In this document: positions 43,096 through 51,419 of the stretch, piece by piece
How the letters are laid out: the number at the start of each line of letters is the position of its first letter
Position numbering within the stretch: the first letter of the stretch is position 1
DNA from: an uncultured Clostridia bacterium
GTDB lineage: Bacteria; Bacillota; Clostridia; Oscillospirales; Acutalibacteraceae
NCBI GenBank assembly: GCA_937898625.1
Contig: CALEJF010000042.1
Coordinates: forward strand, 1-64,000
DNA: 64,000 bases
Direction: 5' to 3'
Made by a program: the position numbers and the translations under genes
Notes under the pieces: model-generated
Told to the model about the DNA's origin: nothing
What the model saw: only the letters and a program-made list of their open reading frames with translations
Databases searched by the model: none

Positions 43096-44230
43096 AGAAT
43101 TCTATGAAAGCATATTTGATTGTCTTTCTATTATATGTATATGTGATATACAAGTTATTACCATCTTCAATAATTGCAGGATATGAATACTCAGCAAAAA
43201 GATTTATACTGTATTCAAGTGTTGTTACATCCTGCCAGGTTTCACCGTTATCCTTGGAAACGGAAAGAACTAATCTGTTTCTAACTTTCATTCCTGCAGG
43301 AGTATGCACAAGCCAAAGCCAACCATTATCAGTCATAACGCAGTCAATACCGCTGTTGTTATTCATAAGGTCCGTCTTATAAGCATCACACCAAGTATAT
43401 CCACCATCAGTTGAATCCGAACGATAAATCCAACCTGCTTTTGTACGGAACATTGCGTGGATATTGCCATCTTTATCTTCCCAGAGAGTTGGCTGAATCA
43501 TACCAACTGTTTTTCCTCTGCTATCCTTTGCAACAACAAAGTCCGTTCTTGTCCAAGTGTTGCCACCGTCTTCGGAAATATCAAAAAATGCTTTCCATTC
43601 ACCTTGTTCGGATGATGCTGGAGCAATAATCTTTCCATCCGATGTAATGAGAACTTTGTTTTTAACCGGTCCTCTGCCACCACTTGTATCACCTGTTACT
43701 AATTCCTGTGGTTCACTCCAAGTCTTGCCACAGTCATAAGAATCAGTATATTTTGTAACCCAATATGGAATTTCCATACCAACTTTATAATAAAGTCTTA
43801 CGAAACTACCATAATTCACAAGCACAGGATTCCAATGAGCAACCGGGTCTTGAGATGCCATTTGTTTTGGTTCACTCCAGTTTTCACCATCGTGAATACT
43901 ATACCAGATTCTTACATCTGCATTACCCTCAGCAGTACCTGCAAAAAATGCGGACATAAGATTTCCGTCAGGCATTTTAACAATAGTTGATGCGTGGGAT
44001 GACTTAAAATACTTATTCGCTTTAAATATTTCGCCCTGCTCAATGGTTATATCCATATCTGCATCTTCATTTTTATCCCCTGTAAAAACGCTTACAAATC
44101 TGTTCATAAAATCAATTATTGTTGAAAATCCGCCTATTGTTTTATTTGTACTACAAGCGAGAACCTGTGTACTACCAAAAATTGAAATACAAAGTACTAT
44201 TGCAACAAGATTTCTAAATATTTTTTTCAT
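43094..44230 (-). CDS. sialidase-like BNR-repeat lipoprotein
   Basis: The 378 residues begin with a lipoprotein signal (NLVAIVLCISIFGSTQVLAC; lipobox VLAC), so the protein is tethered to the outer face of the membrane. The rest is a beta-propeller with Asp-boxes S/T-x-D-x-G-x-T-W: TDSYDCGKTW, SEDGGNTWTR, STDGGYTW, SKDNGETW. These are features of exo-alpha-sialidases and related glycosidases; the arginine triad was not checked. The ATG at 44230 follows AAGGGGTG. It shares a minus-strand run with the flavin-reductase-like gene. Confidence 0.82.
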   Translation of the reverse strand: MKKIFRNLVAIVLCISIFGSTQVLACSTNKTIGGFSTIIDFMNRFVSVFTGDKNEDADMDITIEQGEIFKANKYFKSSHASTIVKMPDGNLMSAFFAGTAEGNADVRIWYSIHDGENWSEPKQMASQDPVAHWNPVLVNYGSFVRLYYKVGMEIPYWVTKYTDSYDCGKTWSEPQELVTGDTSGGRGPVKNKVLITSDGKIIAPASSEQGEWKAFFDISEDGGNTWTRTDFVVAKDSRGKTVGMIQPTLWEDKDGNIHAMFRTKAGWIYRSDSTDGGYTWCDAYKTDLMNNNSGIDCVMTDNGWLWLVHTPAGMKVRNRLVLSVSKDNGETWQDVTTLEYSINLFAEYSYPAIIEDGNNLYITYTYNRKTIKYAFIEF

Positions 44231-44242
44231 AACTATCACCCC

Positions 44243-45172
44243 TTATTTCTTCTTCGATTTTTCTTTTGCTCGTTTATCGTTGATAATCTTCATATGTTCT
44301 TCTGTAATAAGCTCCACATTATTCTCTCTTGCCCAATCAACACAGCCTTTGAGAACAAGTGGCAAGAACACTCTCGGCACAGCAAGAACAGTTTTAAGCG
44401 CTTCATCTGTAAACTTGATTTTATCATCAACTCGGTCTGCAGCATAACGGACTGATTCCAAAGAAGCCTCGCGCATTTGAAGGAGTTCTGCTCTCATTTT
44501 TCTTTTTCTGTGGAACCAGAAATTCTTACTGTCACGGTATCCATAGTCAACAGGAAGTGCAGGGAAATCCTTTGATTTAACACCATTGATAATTGCATCG
44601 CTATATTTCTTCTTCATAAGAATTTTATCAATTTTGAGAATGAAATGAGCACCAAATTTGCTTGTTATACCATTAAAATCGTGGTAGGGTCCCTCGTAGC
44701 CATTGAGTTCGCCCGGCAAATCCTTATCCGCACCGTCAAGTTCACGAACCCAGGTACACTCAATAACCTCAATGGCATCTGTCATAACCATCGGACGAGT
44801 TTCCCCTGTTTCTTCCTCAATCATACTCTTTTCGAGTTTAAAATTGCATTTTGGCATCTTTTCTTCAGGTTTATCCCCAGGCCAAGAAAGTTTAACTGCC
44901 TCTTTAAAGGTTTTGGGGTTGTCGTCAATAAAGTTGAGTGCACATTTACCATTACGAAGAATATTCTGCGCTGTATTTGATGAATTACGACAACAAAGAA
45001 GCATGGCATAATAATCTTTCCCTGCCACGTAATAAGGTTGAACAAGTGAGTATGGTCCTAAATTTGTTGTGCCGTCCTCACAAAGTGTACTGATTACCAC
45101 TGTTGGCATCGGAAAGAACAACGATGTCTGGTAAAAGTTATCAACTATTCTTAGATTTTCAAAACTGCTCAT
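44243..45172 (-). CDS. flavin reductase-like FMN-binding split-barrel protein
   Basis: The 309 residues have an N-terminal split-barrel domain (FPMPTVVISTLCEDGTTNLGPYSL, NALNFIDDNPKTF-type, DAIEVIECTWV) that binds FMN in flavin reductases. A charged helical C-terminal extension with a Lys-rich tail (KAKEKSKKK type) follows. It lies 12 bp upstream of the sialidase-like gene. No partner oxygenase is nearby; the role is unknown. Confidence 0.75.
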   Translation of the reverse strand: MSSFENLRIVDNFYQTSLFFPMPTVVISTLCEDGTTNLGPYSLVQPYYVAGKDYYAMLLCCRNSSNTAQNILRNGKCALNFIDDNPKTFKEAVKLSWPGDKPEEKMPKCNFKLEKSMIEEETGETRPMVMTDAIEVIECTWVRELDGADKDLPGELNGYEGPYHDFNGITSKFGAHFILKIDKILMKKKYSDAIINGVKSKDFPALPVDYGYRDSKNFWFHRKRKMRAELLQMREASLESVRYAADRVDDKIKFTDEALKTVLAVPRVFLPLVLKGCVDWARENNVELITEEHMKIINDKRAKEKSKKK

Positions 45173-45209
45173 TTAAAAAAACACCTCAAAGTCATTTTAT
45201 ATCTGTATT

Positions 45210-45617
45210 TTACACAATTTCATAAGGCCAATCAATTATTCCGCCAAATTCTTTGACATTGGTATATCCTAAATCTACAAGTTCTTGTGAAGCAATTTTA
45301 CTTCTTCTGCCACTACGACAATAGACAAGGATTAATTGGTCTTTATCGGGCAATTCTTTTTCTGCTCTTTGTGCGATTTCATATTCGGGAATCATAATTG
45401 CCCCTTGGATATGTCCCTCATCAAATTCTTCTTGTGTACGAGCATCAATAATTATATAACCAGCTTCTTTTTCCATTAATTCTTTTGCTTGTTGTGGTGT
45501 GATTTGTTCATAAGAATTTTTTGTTTCTTCGTTAGACTTTTCGCCATTACAACCACAAATACCAAAAAGACAAAGAGAAATTATAAGCATTATTATCAGT
45601 CCTTTATACTTTTTCAT
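45210..45617 (-). CDS. rhodanese-domain lipoprotein
   Basis: The 135 residues have a lipoprotein signal (GLIIMLIISLCLFGICGC) and a single rhodanese domain with active-site loop VYCRSGRRS (Cys present) and EFDEGHIQGAIMIP. Probably a sulfur carrier or sulfurtransferase on the outer membrane face. Single gene on the minus strand, divergent from nrdG; no specific partner is evident. Confidence 0.9.
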   Translation of the reverse strand: MKKYKGLIIMLIISLCLFGICGCNGEKSNEETKNSYEQITPQQAKELMEKEAGYIIIDARTQEEFDEGHIQGAIMIPEYEIAQRAEKELPDKDQLILVYCRSGRRSKIASQELVDLGYTNVKEFGGIIDWPYEIV

Positions 45618-45795
45618 TATCTTTTCCCATCTTATATATTATTTGTATATATTATAGCACTTACGAAATTTTTCCTCAATACCCTAAAAATAATTTCATA
45701 ACTCAAATCTATATATAGTCAAATTTATTTTTTTCTTTTATTTAATGCTTGTTTGTGTTATTCTATTATTAGTTAAATTTCAAGGAGAAATAAAT

Positions 45796-46488
45796 ATGTA
45801 TATAAACGGTTTTCAGAAACTAACAATTTTAGATTATCCGGGCAAGGTGGCTTGTATTATTTTTACCCCCGGTTGCAATTTCCGTTGTCCTTTCTGCCAC
45901 AACGCAGCACTTGTAACTCACATTGACAAAGATACATATATAAATGAAGACGAAGTCCTTTCATACCTAAAGAAAAGACAAGGTATTCTTGACGGCGTTG
46001 TAATTACAGGTGGTGAACCTTTATTACAAGATGGTATTGAAGAATTTATTGGCAAAATAAAAGATTTGGGGTATTTTGTTAAACTTGATACTAACGGCAG
46101 TTTTCCCGAAAAACTTATTTCGCTCGTGGAGAATGGTCTTGTGGATTATGTTGCCATGGATATTAAAAACAGTAAGGCAAAATATATGACTACAACAGGT
46201 GTGGACAGCATTGATATGATGTCAATTGAAAAAAGTGTGGACTTTTTATTGCAGAATAAAGTGGATTATGAATTTAGAACAACTATTGTTGACGGATTTC
46301 ACACTCTCCAGGATATACAAGATATTGTGGTATGGATTAAAGGGGCACACAAGTACTTTTTACAGAATTTTGTGGACTCAGGCGACCTTATAAAGGCTGG
46401 TTTAGAGCCGGTTTCCGTTGATTTGCTTAAAGAAATGAAGAAAAAAGCAACAGAAATTATACCAAATGTTGAAATTCGAGGAATTTAA
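45796..46488 (+). CDS. nrdG: anaerobic ribonucleoside-triphosphate reductase activating protein
   Basis: NrdG is a radical SAM enzyme that puts the glycyl radical on NrdD. The 230 residues have the CX3CX2C cluster motif (C27, C31, C34 in GCNFRCPFCHN) and TGGEPLL. AAGGAG is 9 nt before the ATG at 45796. It lies 151 bp upstream of nrdD and is read in the same direction. The NrdR box between the genes regulates nrdD mainly. Confidence 0.93.
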   Translation: MYINGFQKLTILDYPGKVACIIFTPGCNFRCPFCHNAALVTHIDKDTYINEDEVLSYLKKRQGILDGVVITGGEPLLQDGIEEFIGKIKDLGYFVKLDTNGSFPEKLISLVENGLVDYVAMDIKNSKAKYMTTTGVDSIDMMSIEKSVDFLLQNKVDYEFRTTIVDGFHTLQDIQDIVVWIKGAHKYFLQNFVDSGDLIKAGLEPVSVDLLKEMKKKATEIIPNVEIRGI

Positions 46489-46494
46489 GAAAAA

Positions 46495-46510
46495 ACACAA
46501 TATATTGTGT
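46495..46510 (+). promoter_or_regulatory. NrdR box
   Basis: ACACAATATATTGTGT is a perfect 16-bp palindrome matching the NrdR repressor consensus. A weaker palindrome, TGTACAAGATATGTAC (46527-46542), lies 32 bp further (centre to centre), about three helical turns, as in paired NrdR boxes. NrdR is not in this window. Confidence 0.85.
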
Positions 46511-46519
46511 AAAAACCTA

Positions 46520-46548
46520 TTGACAATGTACAAGATATGTACTATAAT
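46520..46548 (+). promoter_or_regulatory. predicted nrdD promoter
   Basis: TTGACA (46520-46525), 17-bp spacer, TATAAT (46543-46548): a consensus promoter directly after the NrdR box. The weaker dyad lies in the spacer. Confidence 0.85.
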
Positions 46549-46596
46549 AAGTCTCGCTAACCAAAAAATTACTGTGCGTAATGGGTAGCGAGACTT
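46549..46596 (+). promoter_or_regulatory. nested inverted repeat in the nrdD leader
   Basis: AAGTCTCGCTA (46549-46559) pairs perfectly with TAGCGAGACTT (46586-46596); inside is a second hairpin ATTAC-TGTGC-GTAAT. The expected transcription start (about 46555) lies within the first arm, so it is either a DNA operator or a partly transcribed RNA structure. Confidence 0.6.
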
Positions 46597-46639
46597 ACCT
46601 TTAATGCACAAAAAATCAAAATCAACAGGAGGGCACAAT

Positions 46640-49012
46640 ATGTATAACGTAGTAAAAAGAGACGGCAAAATAGCATCTTTTGACCTTAAAAAGATTGCAG
46701 AAGCTATTACCCTTGCATTTGACGCTTGTAACAAGCAATACAATGCTGACATTATCGATTTCCTTGCACTCAAAGTTACAGCAGAGTTTGAACCAAAAAT
46801 CGAGGACCAGGCAATTTCCGTTGAAAACATTCAGGACAGTGTAGAATCAGTGCTTATTAAGGCAGGTTATGATGACGTTGCAAAGGCATATATCATCTAC
46901 CGTCGTCAGAGAGAAAAAGTTCGTAACCTTAATGCAACAATGGTTGACTATAAGGCTATTATCGACAACTACCTTAATGTTAACGACTGGCGTGTTAAAG
47001 AGAATTCAACAGTTACTTATTCAGTTGGTGGTCTTATTCTTTCAAACTCAGGTGCAGTTACTGCTAACTACTGGCTCTCTGAAATTTATGATGATGAAAT
47101 CGGCAACGCTCACAGAAACGCTGATATTCACATTCACGACCTTTCAATGCTTACAGGTTACTGTGCAGGTTGGTCACTTAAACAATTAATTCAGGAAGGT
47201 CTTGGCGGTGTTCCGGGTAAAATCACATCTGCTCCTGCTGCTCACCTTTCAACACTTTGCAACCAGATGGTTAACTTCCTTGGAATTATGCAGAATGAAT
47301 GGGCAGGTGCTCAGGCTTTCTCATCATTCGACACATACTTGGCTCCTTTCGTAAAAGTTGATAACCTTTCATACAAAGAAGTTAAACAGTGCATTCAGTC
47401 ATTCATCTATGGTGTTAACACTCCATCTCGTTGGGGTACACAGTCACCATTCACAAACATCACTCTTGACTGGACTGTTCCAAATGACCTTGCAGAACTC
47501 AACTGTATTGTTGGTGGCAAGGAAATGGACTTCAAATATAAAGATTGTAAAGCTGAAATGGATATGGTTAACAAGGCTTTCATCGAGGTTATGGTTGAAG
47601 GCGATGCTAACGGTCGTGGCTTCCAGTATCCAATTCCAACATATTCAATCACTCGTGATTTTGACTGGTCAGAAACAGAGAATAACAAGCTTCTCTTTGA
47701 AATGACTGCAAAATACGGCACACCTTATTTCTCAAACTACATCAACAGCGACATGGAGCCTTCAGACGTTCGTTCAATGTGCTGCCGTCTTCGTCTTGAC
47801 CTTCGTGAACTTCGTAAGAAGTCAGGTGGTTTCTTCGGTAGTGGTGAATCAACAGGTTCGGTTGGTGTTGTTACAATCAACTTGCCAAGAATCGCTTACC
47901 TTGCAAAGGATGAGGCTGATTTCTATGCTCGTCTTGACAAGATGATGGATATTTCTGCTCGTTCACTTAAAGTTAAGCGTGATGTTATCACAAAACTTCT
48001 TGATGCAGGTCTTTATCCATACACAAAGAGATACCTTGGTACTTTCAACAACCACTTCTCAACAATCGGTCTTGTTGGTATGAACGAAGCTGGTCTTAAT
48101 GCAAAATGGATTCAGGCTGATATGACAACTGAAAAGACACAGCAGTTTGCAAAAGATGTTCTTAACCACATGAGAGAAAGACTTTCTGACTATCAGGAAC
48201 TTTACGGTGACCTTTATAACCTTGAAGCAACTCCTGCAGAGTCAACTGCATTCCGTCTTGCAAAACACGACCTTAAATACTACCCAGACATTATCACTGC
48301 AGGTAGAAAAGAAGGCGAAACACCTTACTATACAAACAGTTCACACCTTCCTGTTGGCTACACACAGGATATCTTCACTGCTCTTGATATGCAGGATGAA
48401 CTTCACACACTTTACACATCAGGTACAGTATTCCACGCATTCCTTGGCGAAAAACTTCCTGACTGGCAGTCATGTGCAAGTCTTGTTAAGAAGATTGCTT
48501 CTAATTACAGACTTCCTTACTACTCAATTTCACCAATTTACTCAATTTGTAAGAATCACGGTTATATTGCAGGTGAGGCATTCACTTGTCCACACTGTGG
48601 TGAAGAAGCTGAAGTTTATTCAAGAATTACCGGTTACTATCGTCCTGTTAAGAACTGGAACGACGGTAAGGCTCAAGAATACAAGGACAGAAAAGTTTAC
48701 GATATTGCTAACTCACACCTTACTCACGATGTTACAGAAAATGCAGTTTGTGAATGTGCAGAAGCAGAAGAAGTTGTAGAGGTTGCAGACAGCACATACC
48801 TTTTCACAACTGCTACTTGCCCTAACTGTAAGATTGCTTGTGCAATTCTTGACAAGGCAGGTGTTGCTTACGAAAAACTCCTTGCTAATGAACATGTTGA
48901 CTTGGTTAACGATTTTGGTATCAAACAAGCACCAACACTTGTAGTGGTTAAAGATGGTGCAGTTTCAAAATATGCAGGAGTTTCTGACATTAAGAAATTC
49001 TTGAATGTTTAA
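46640..49012 (+). CDS. nrdD: anaerobic ribonucleoside-triphosphate reductase with fused glutaredoxin domain
   Basis: NrdD reduces ribonucleotides without oxygen using a glycyl radical. The 790 residues have an ATP cone (VVKRDGKIASFDLKKI), the class III core, the zinc site CPHC (650-653, with CKNH before it) and the radical-bearing RITGYY (Gly about 665). The C-terminal 73 residues (718-790) are an added glutaredoxin-like domain with active site CPNC and APTLVVVKDG. This could deliver electrons directly. GGAGGG precedes the ATG at 46640. nrdD sits between nrdG and trxB. The fusion points to a thioredoxin-like reductant in place of formate. Confidence 0.95.
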   Translation: MYNVVKRDGKIASFDLKKIAEAITLAFDACNKQYNADIIDFLALKVTAEFEPKIEDQAISVENIQDSVESVLIKAGYDDVAKAYIIYRRQREKVRNLNATMVDYKAIIDNYLNVNDWRVKENSTVTYSVGGLILSNSGAVTANYWLSEIYDDEIGNAHRNADIHIHDLSMLTGYCAGWSLKQLIQEGLGGVPGKITSAPAAHLSTLCNQMVNFLGIMQNEWAGAQAFSSFDTYLAPFVKVDNLSYKEVKQCIQSFIYGVNTPSRWGTQSPFTNITLDWTVPNDLAELNCIVGGKEMDFKYKDCKAEMDMVNKAFIEVMVEGDANGRGFQYPIPTYSITRDFDWSETENNKLLFEMTAKYGTPYFSNYINSDMEPSDVRSMCCRLRLDLRELRKKSGGFFGSGESTGSVGVVTINLPRIAYLAKDEADFYARLDKMMDISARSLKVKRDVITKLLDAGLYPYTKRYLGTFNNHFSTIGLVGMNEAGLNAKWIQADMTTEKTQQFAKDVLNHMRERLSDYQELYGDLYNLEATPAESTAFRLAKHDLKYYPDIITAGRKEGETPYYTNSSHLPVGYTQDIFTALDMQDELHTLYTSGTVFHAFLGEKLPDWQSCASLVKKIASNYRLPYYSISPIYSICKNHGYIAGEAFTCPHCGEEAEVYSRITGYYRPVKNWNDGKAQEYKDRKVYDIANSHLTHDVTENAVCECAEAEEVVEVADSTYLFTTATCPNCKIACAILDKAGVAYEKLLANEHVDLVNDFGIKQAPTLVVVKDGAVSKYAGVSDIKKFLNV

Positions 49013-49034
49013 TTGATTTTAAGGGATTATAATT

Positions 49035-49940
49035 ATGTATGACATTATAATAATCGGCGGTGGTCCTGCAGGGCTTACCGCCGCCCTATATGCTCGTAGG
49101 GCAAACAAAACAGTTCTTGTTATTGAAAAAGCAAGTTTTGGTGGACAGATTACTTATTCACCAAAAGTTGAGAACATACCAGGTTTTCAGGAAGTAACAG
49201 GTAACGAATTTGCAGAAAAACTTGTTGAGCAAGTCCTTAATCAAGATGCAGAGGTTGAATGTGCCGAAGTTCTTTCTATCAAAGACGGTGACATTAAAAC
49301 AGTTGTTACTGATTCAGGCGAATTTGAGGGTAAATCTGTTATTATTGCAACGGGTGCAAAGCACAGACTTTTAGGACTCGAAAACGAAACTAACCTTATC
49401 GGTGAAGGAATTTCTTTCTGTGCAGTTTGTGACGGTGCTTTCTATGAAGGCAAAACAGTTGCAGTAATCGGTGGTGGCAACTCTGCTTTGCAGGAGGCAA
49501 TTCTTCTTTCAGACCTCGCTAAAAAAGTTTATGTTATTCAAAATCTTGATTTCTTTACAGGTGAACAAAAACTGGTTGAGAAACTTGAGAGTAAAGATAA
49601 TGTTGAGATTATTCTCGGTACAGTGGTCCAGAAACTTATTGGTGAGAATGAACTCAAAGGAATTACTATTAAAAATGTTGCAACAGAGGAGAGTTCGAAT
49701 TTAACTCTTGACGGTATGTTTGTTGCAATTGGTCTTGTTCCACAGAATGAGAACTTTAAAGATGTTGTTAACCTTGATGGTCGTGGCTATGTTGATGCAA
49801 CTGAATCTTGCACAACAAATGCAAAAGGTATTTTTGTTGCAGGTGACTGCAGAACAAAGACTATCCGTCAGGTAATAACCGCCGCAGGTGATGGTGCTGT
49901 TGCAGCCCTCGCTGCTTGTGATTATGTCGATACTATCTAA
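49035..49940 (+). CDS. trxB: thioredoxin reductase
   Basis: The 301-residue flavoprotein has the FAD motif GGGPAGLTAA (8-17), the redox-active CAVC (129-132) and the NAD(P)H motif GGGNSALQEA. It closely follows nrdD (22 bp), so it probably re-reduces the fused glutaredoxin-like domain of that reductase. The length and motifs are normal. Confidence 0.95.
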   Translation: MYDIIIIGGGPAGLTAALYARRANKTVLVIEKASFGGQITYSPKVENIPGFQEVTGNEFAEKLVEQVLNQDAEVECAEVLSIKDGDIKTVVTDSGEFEGKSVIIATGAKHRLLGLENETNLIGEGISFCAVCDGAFYEGKTVAVIGGGNSALQEAILLSDLAKKVYVIQNLDFFTGEQKLVEKLESKDNVEIILGTVVQKLIGENELKGITIKNVATEESSNLTLDGMFVAIGLVPQNENFKDVVNLDGRGYVDATESCTTNAKGIFVAGDCRTKTIRQVITAAGDGAVAALAACDYVDTI

Positions 49941-49958
49941 TTGATATATTCCTATGGT

Positions 49959-49994
49959 AAAAGGAAGGATAACAAATTTGTTACCCTTCCTTTT
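49959..49994. terminator. bidirectional terminator
   Basis: AAAAGGAAGG...TAACAAATTTGTTA...CTTCCTTTT forms a long stem with an inner palindrome between convergent trxB and the Gfo/Idh gene. Confidence 0.8.
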
Positions 49995-50006
49995 CTCTTT
50001 TATTAT

Positions 50007-50966
50007 TTACTTTTCAAAGGGATAAACGAGGTTCATCTGTCGTCTGCATTCATCCATAATCTTCATACATTCTCTTGTTGCTTCAAATGGTATGTATGAG
50101 GATTCTTTTTTGTCTTCTTTTATTTCATTGGCAACACAGTTAAATTCTGTTATATAGTCAGTTTTACCTCTAAAAACTTTTCTGCCCTTATCATTTTTCA
50201 TTTTAACTTTTGATGCCATGTGGAAGAAAATAGGAAGGCTTATTTTGCCCTTTTCACCTATAATCTTGCAATTCTCTTTCAACTTGCAAAGGGACATATT
50301 CAAGGTGCATTTGAAAGTACCATAATCTAAAACAACAATTTCGCTTATATCAATACCGTTTTCCACTACTCCATCACATTTAATCCCTTTTGGCACACCA
50401 AAAAGATTATAACAATATGTGATTGGATAAATTCCAATATCAAGCAACGCACCACCTGCAGTTTCGGGAGTAAGCACTCGTGAATCCTTTGGCATTTTAA
50501 TTCCGGGAAAAGCGTAATTTATTACGACATCTTTGATTTCTCCGATTTCCCCACCTTGCACCCATTCTTTAACAGTTAATGCAACGGGTGAAAACCAAGT
50601 CCACATAGCCTCACAAAAATATGTATCAGTTTCTTTTGCTGTATTTATTAAAATATCAACATCTTTTACTGACACACCAACGGGCTTTTCACAAAGGACA
50701 GGCTTTCCCATTTTCATAGCTTTTACTGCATATTCTACATGGGATGTATGGGGTGTTGCAATGTATACTCCGTCAACATCATCACGATTTACTGCATCTT
50801 CAAAACTTGTAAACACTTGTGCATTGTATTTGTCTGCAAAAGCCTTTGCTTTTTTGTAAGTGCGACTATAAACGGAAACTATTTTGTGATTTCCTTTTTT
50901 AATATTCATAGCAGTATTTTTTGCAATACTACCACTGCCAATATATGCCCATCTGAATTCTGTCAT
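50007..50966 (-). CDS. Gfo/Idh/MocA-family oxidoreductase
   Basis: This is a 319-residue NAD(P)-dependent sugar or inositol-type dehydrogenase. The Rossmann motif is WAYIGSGSIAKN, followed by YIATPHTSH and the catalytic-region EKPVGVSV, with a C-terminal alpha/beta domain. AGGTG precedes the ATG. It follows the YolD-like gene by 8 bp, though the functions look unrelated. The substrate is unknown. Confidence 0.9.
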   Translation of the reverse strand: MTEFRWAYIGSGSIAKNTAMNIKKGNHKIVSVYSRTYKKAKAFADKYNAQVFTSFEDAVNRDDVDGVYIATPHTSHVEYAVKAMKMGKPVLCEKPVGVSVKDVDILINTAKETDTYFCEAMWTWFSPVALTVKEWVQGGEIGEIKDVVINYAFPGIKMPKDSRVLTPETAGGALLDIGIYPITYCYNLFGVPKGIKCDGVVENGIDISEIVVLDYGTFKCTLNMSLCKLKENCKIIGEKGKISLPIFFHMASKVKMKNDKGRKVFRGKTDYITEFNCVANEIKEDKKESSYIPFEATRECMKIMDECRRQMNLVYPFEK

Positions 50967-50974
50967 ATTATCAC

Positions 50975-51406
50975 CTACAAAACTTCTGTATTTTCCGGTA
51001 AAATCTCGCTTTTGATTTCAATAATATCATCAACAAGGATTTCTGTTTTATCAGTAAAATAAATTTTTCTTTCAACATAGTCATATCTCTTTATATTCCC
51101 TGCAAAATCAAGATATATTCCGCCCTCTTTATTGGTATCAGGAATGAAATATGTCACTGTGATTTCAGGTTGGTCCGTGATATGATTAAAAATAAAATTT
51201 ATCTTATTATCCAACAACATTTTGTCGTAATCATCCAGTTCAATTCTTTTGTCAGTCAACCTTGCAGTTTCTTTTATTGCATCGTCATGACCTGAAAGGG
51301 CAGAAAATGGTGCAAACTGTGCTGCACGGTCGTAGAGTGACATATGTGGTCGTTTTTTTGACTGATGATGTGGAAGATTAATTATATCATCATATTTTTC
51401 CTGCAT
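50975..51406 (-). CDS. YolD-like protein
   Basis: YolD-family proteins accompany Y-family DNA polymerases such as UvrX in Bacillus. The 143 residues have RPHMSLYDRAAQFAPFSAL near the start, the family hallmark, then a small beta-rich domain. AAAGGAG is before the ATG. It follows the polymerase gene by 13 bp; it is probably an accessory factor in translesion synthesis. Confidence 0.88.
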   Translation of the reverse strand: MQEKYDDIINLPHHQSKKRPHMSLYDRAAQFAPFSALSGHDDAIKETARLTDKRIELDDYDKMLLDNKINFIFNHITDQPEITVTYFIPDTNKEGGIYLDFAGNIKRYDYVERKIYFTDKTEILVDDIIEIKSEILPENTEVL

Positions 51407-51419
51407 ATGTCACACTCCT

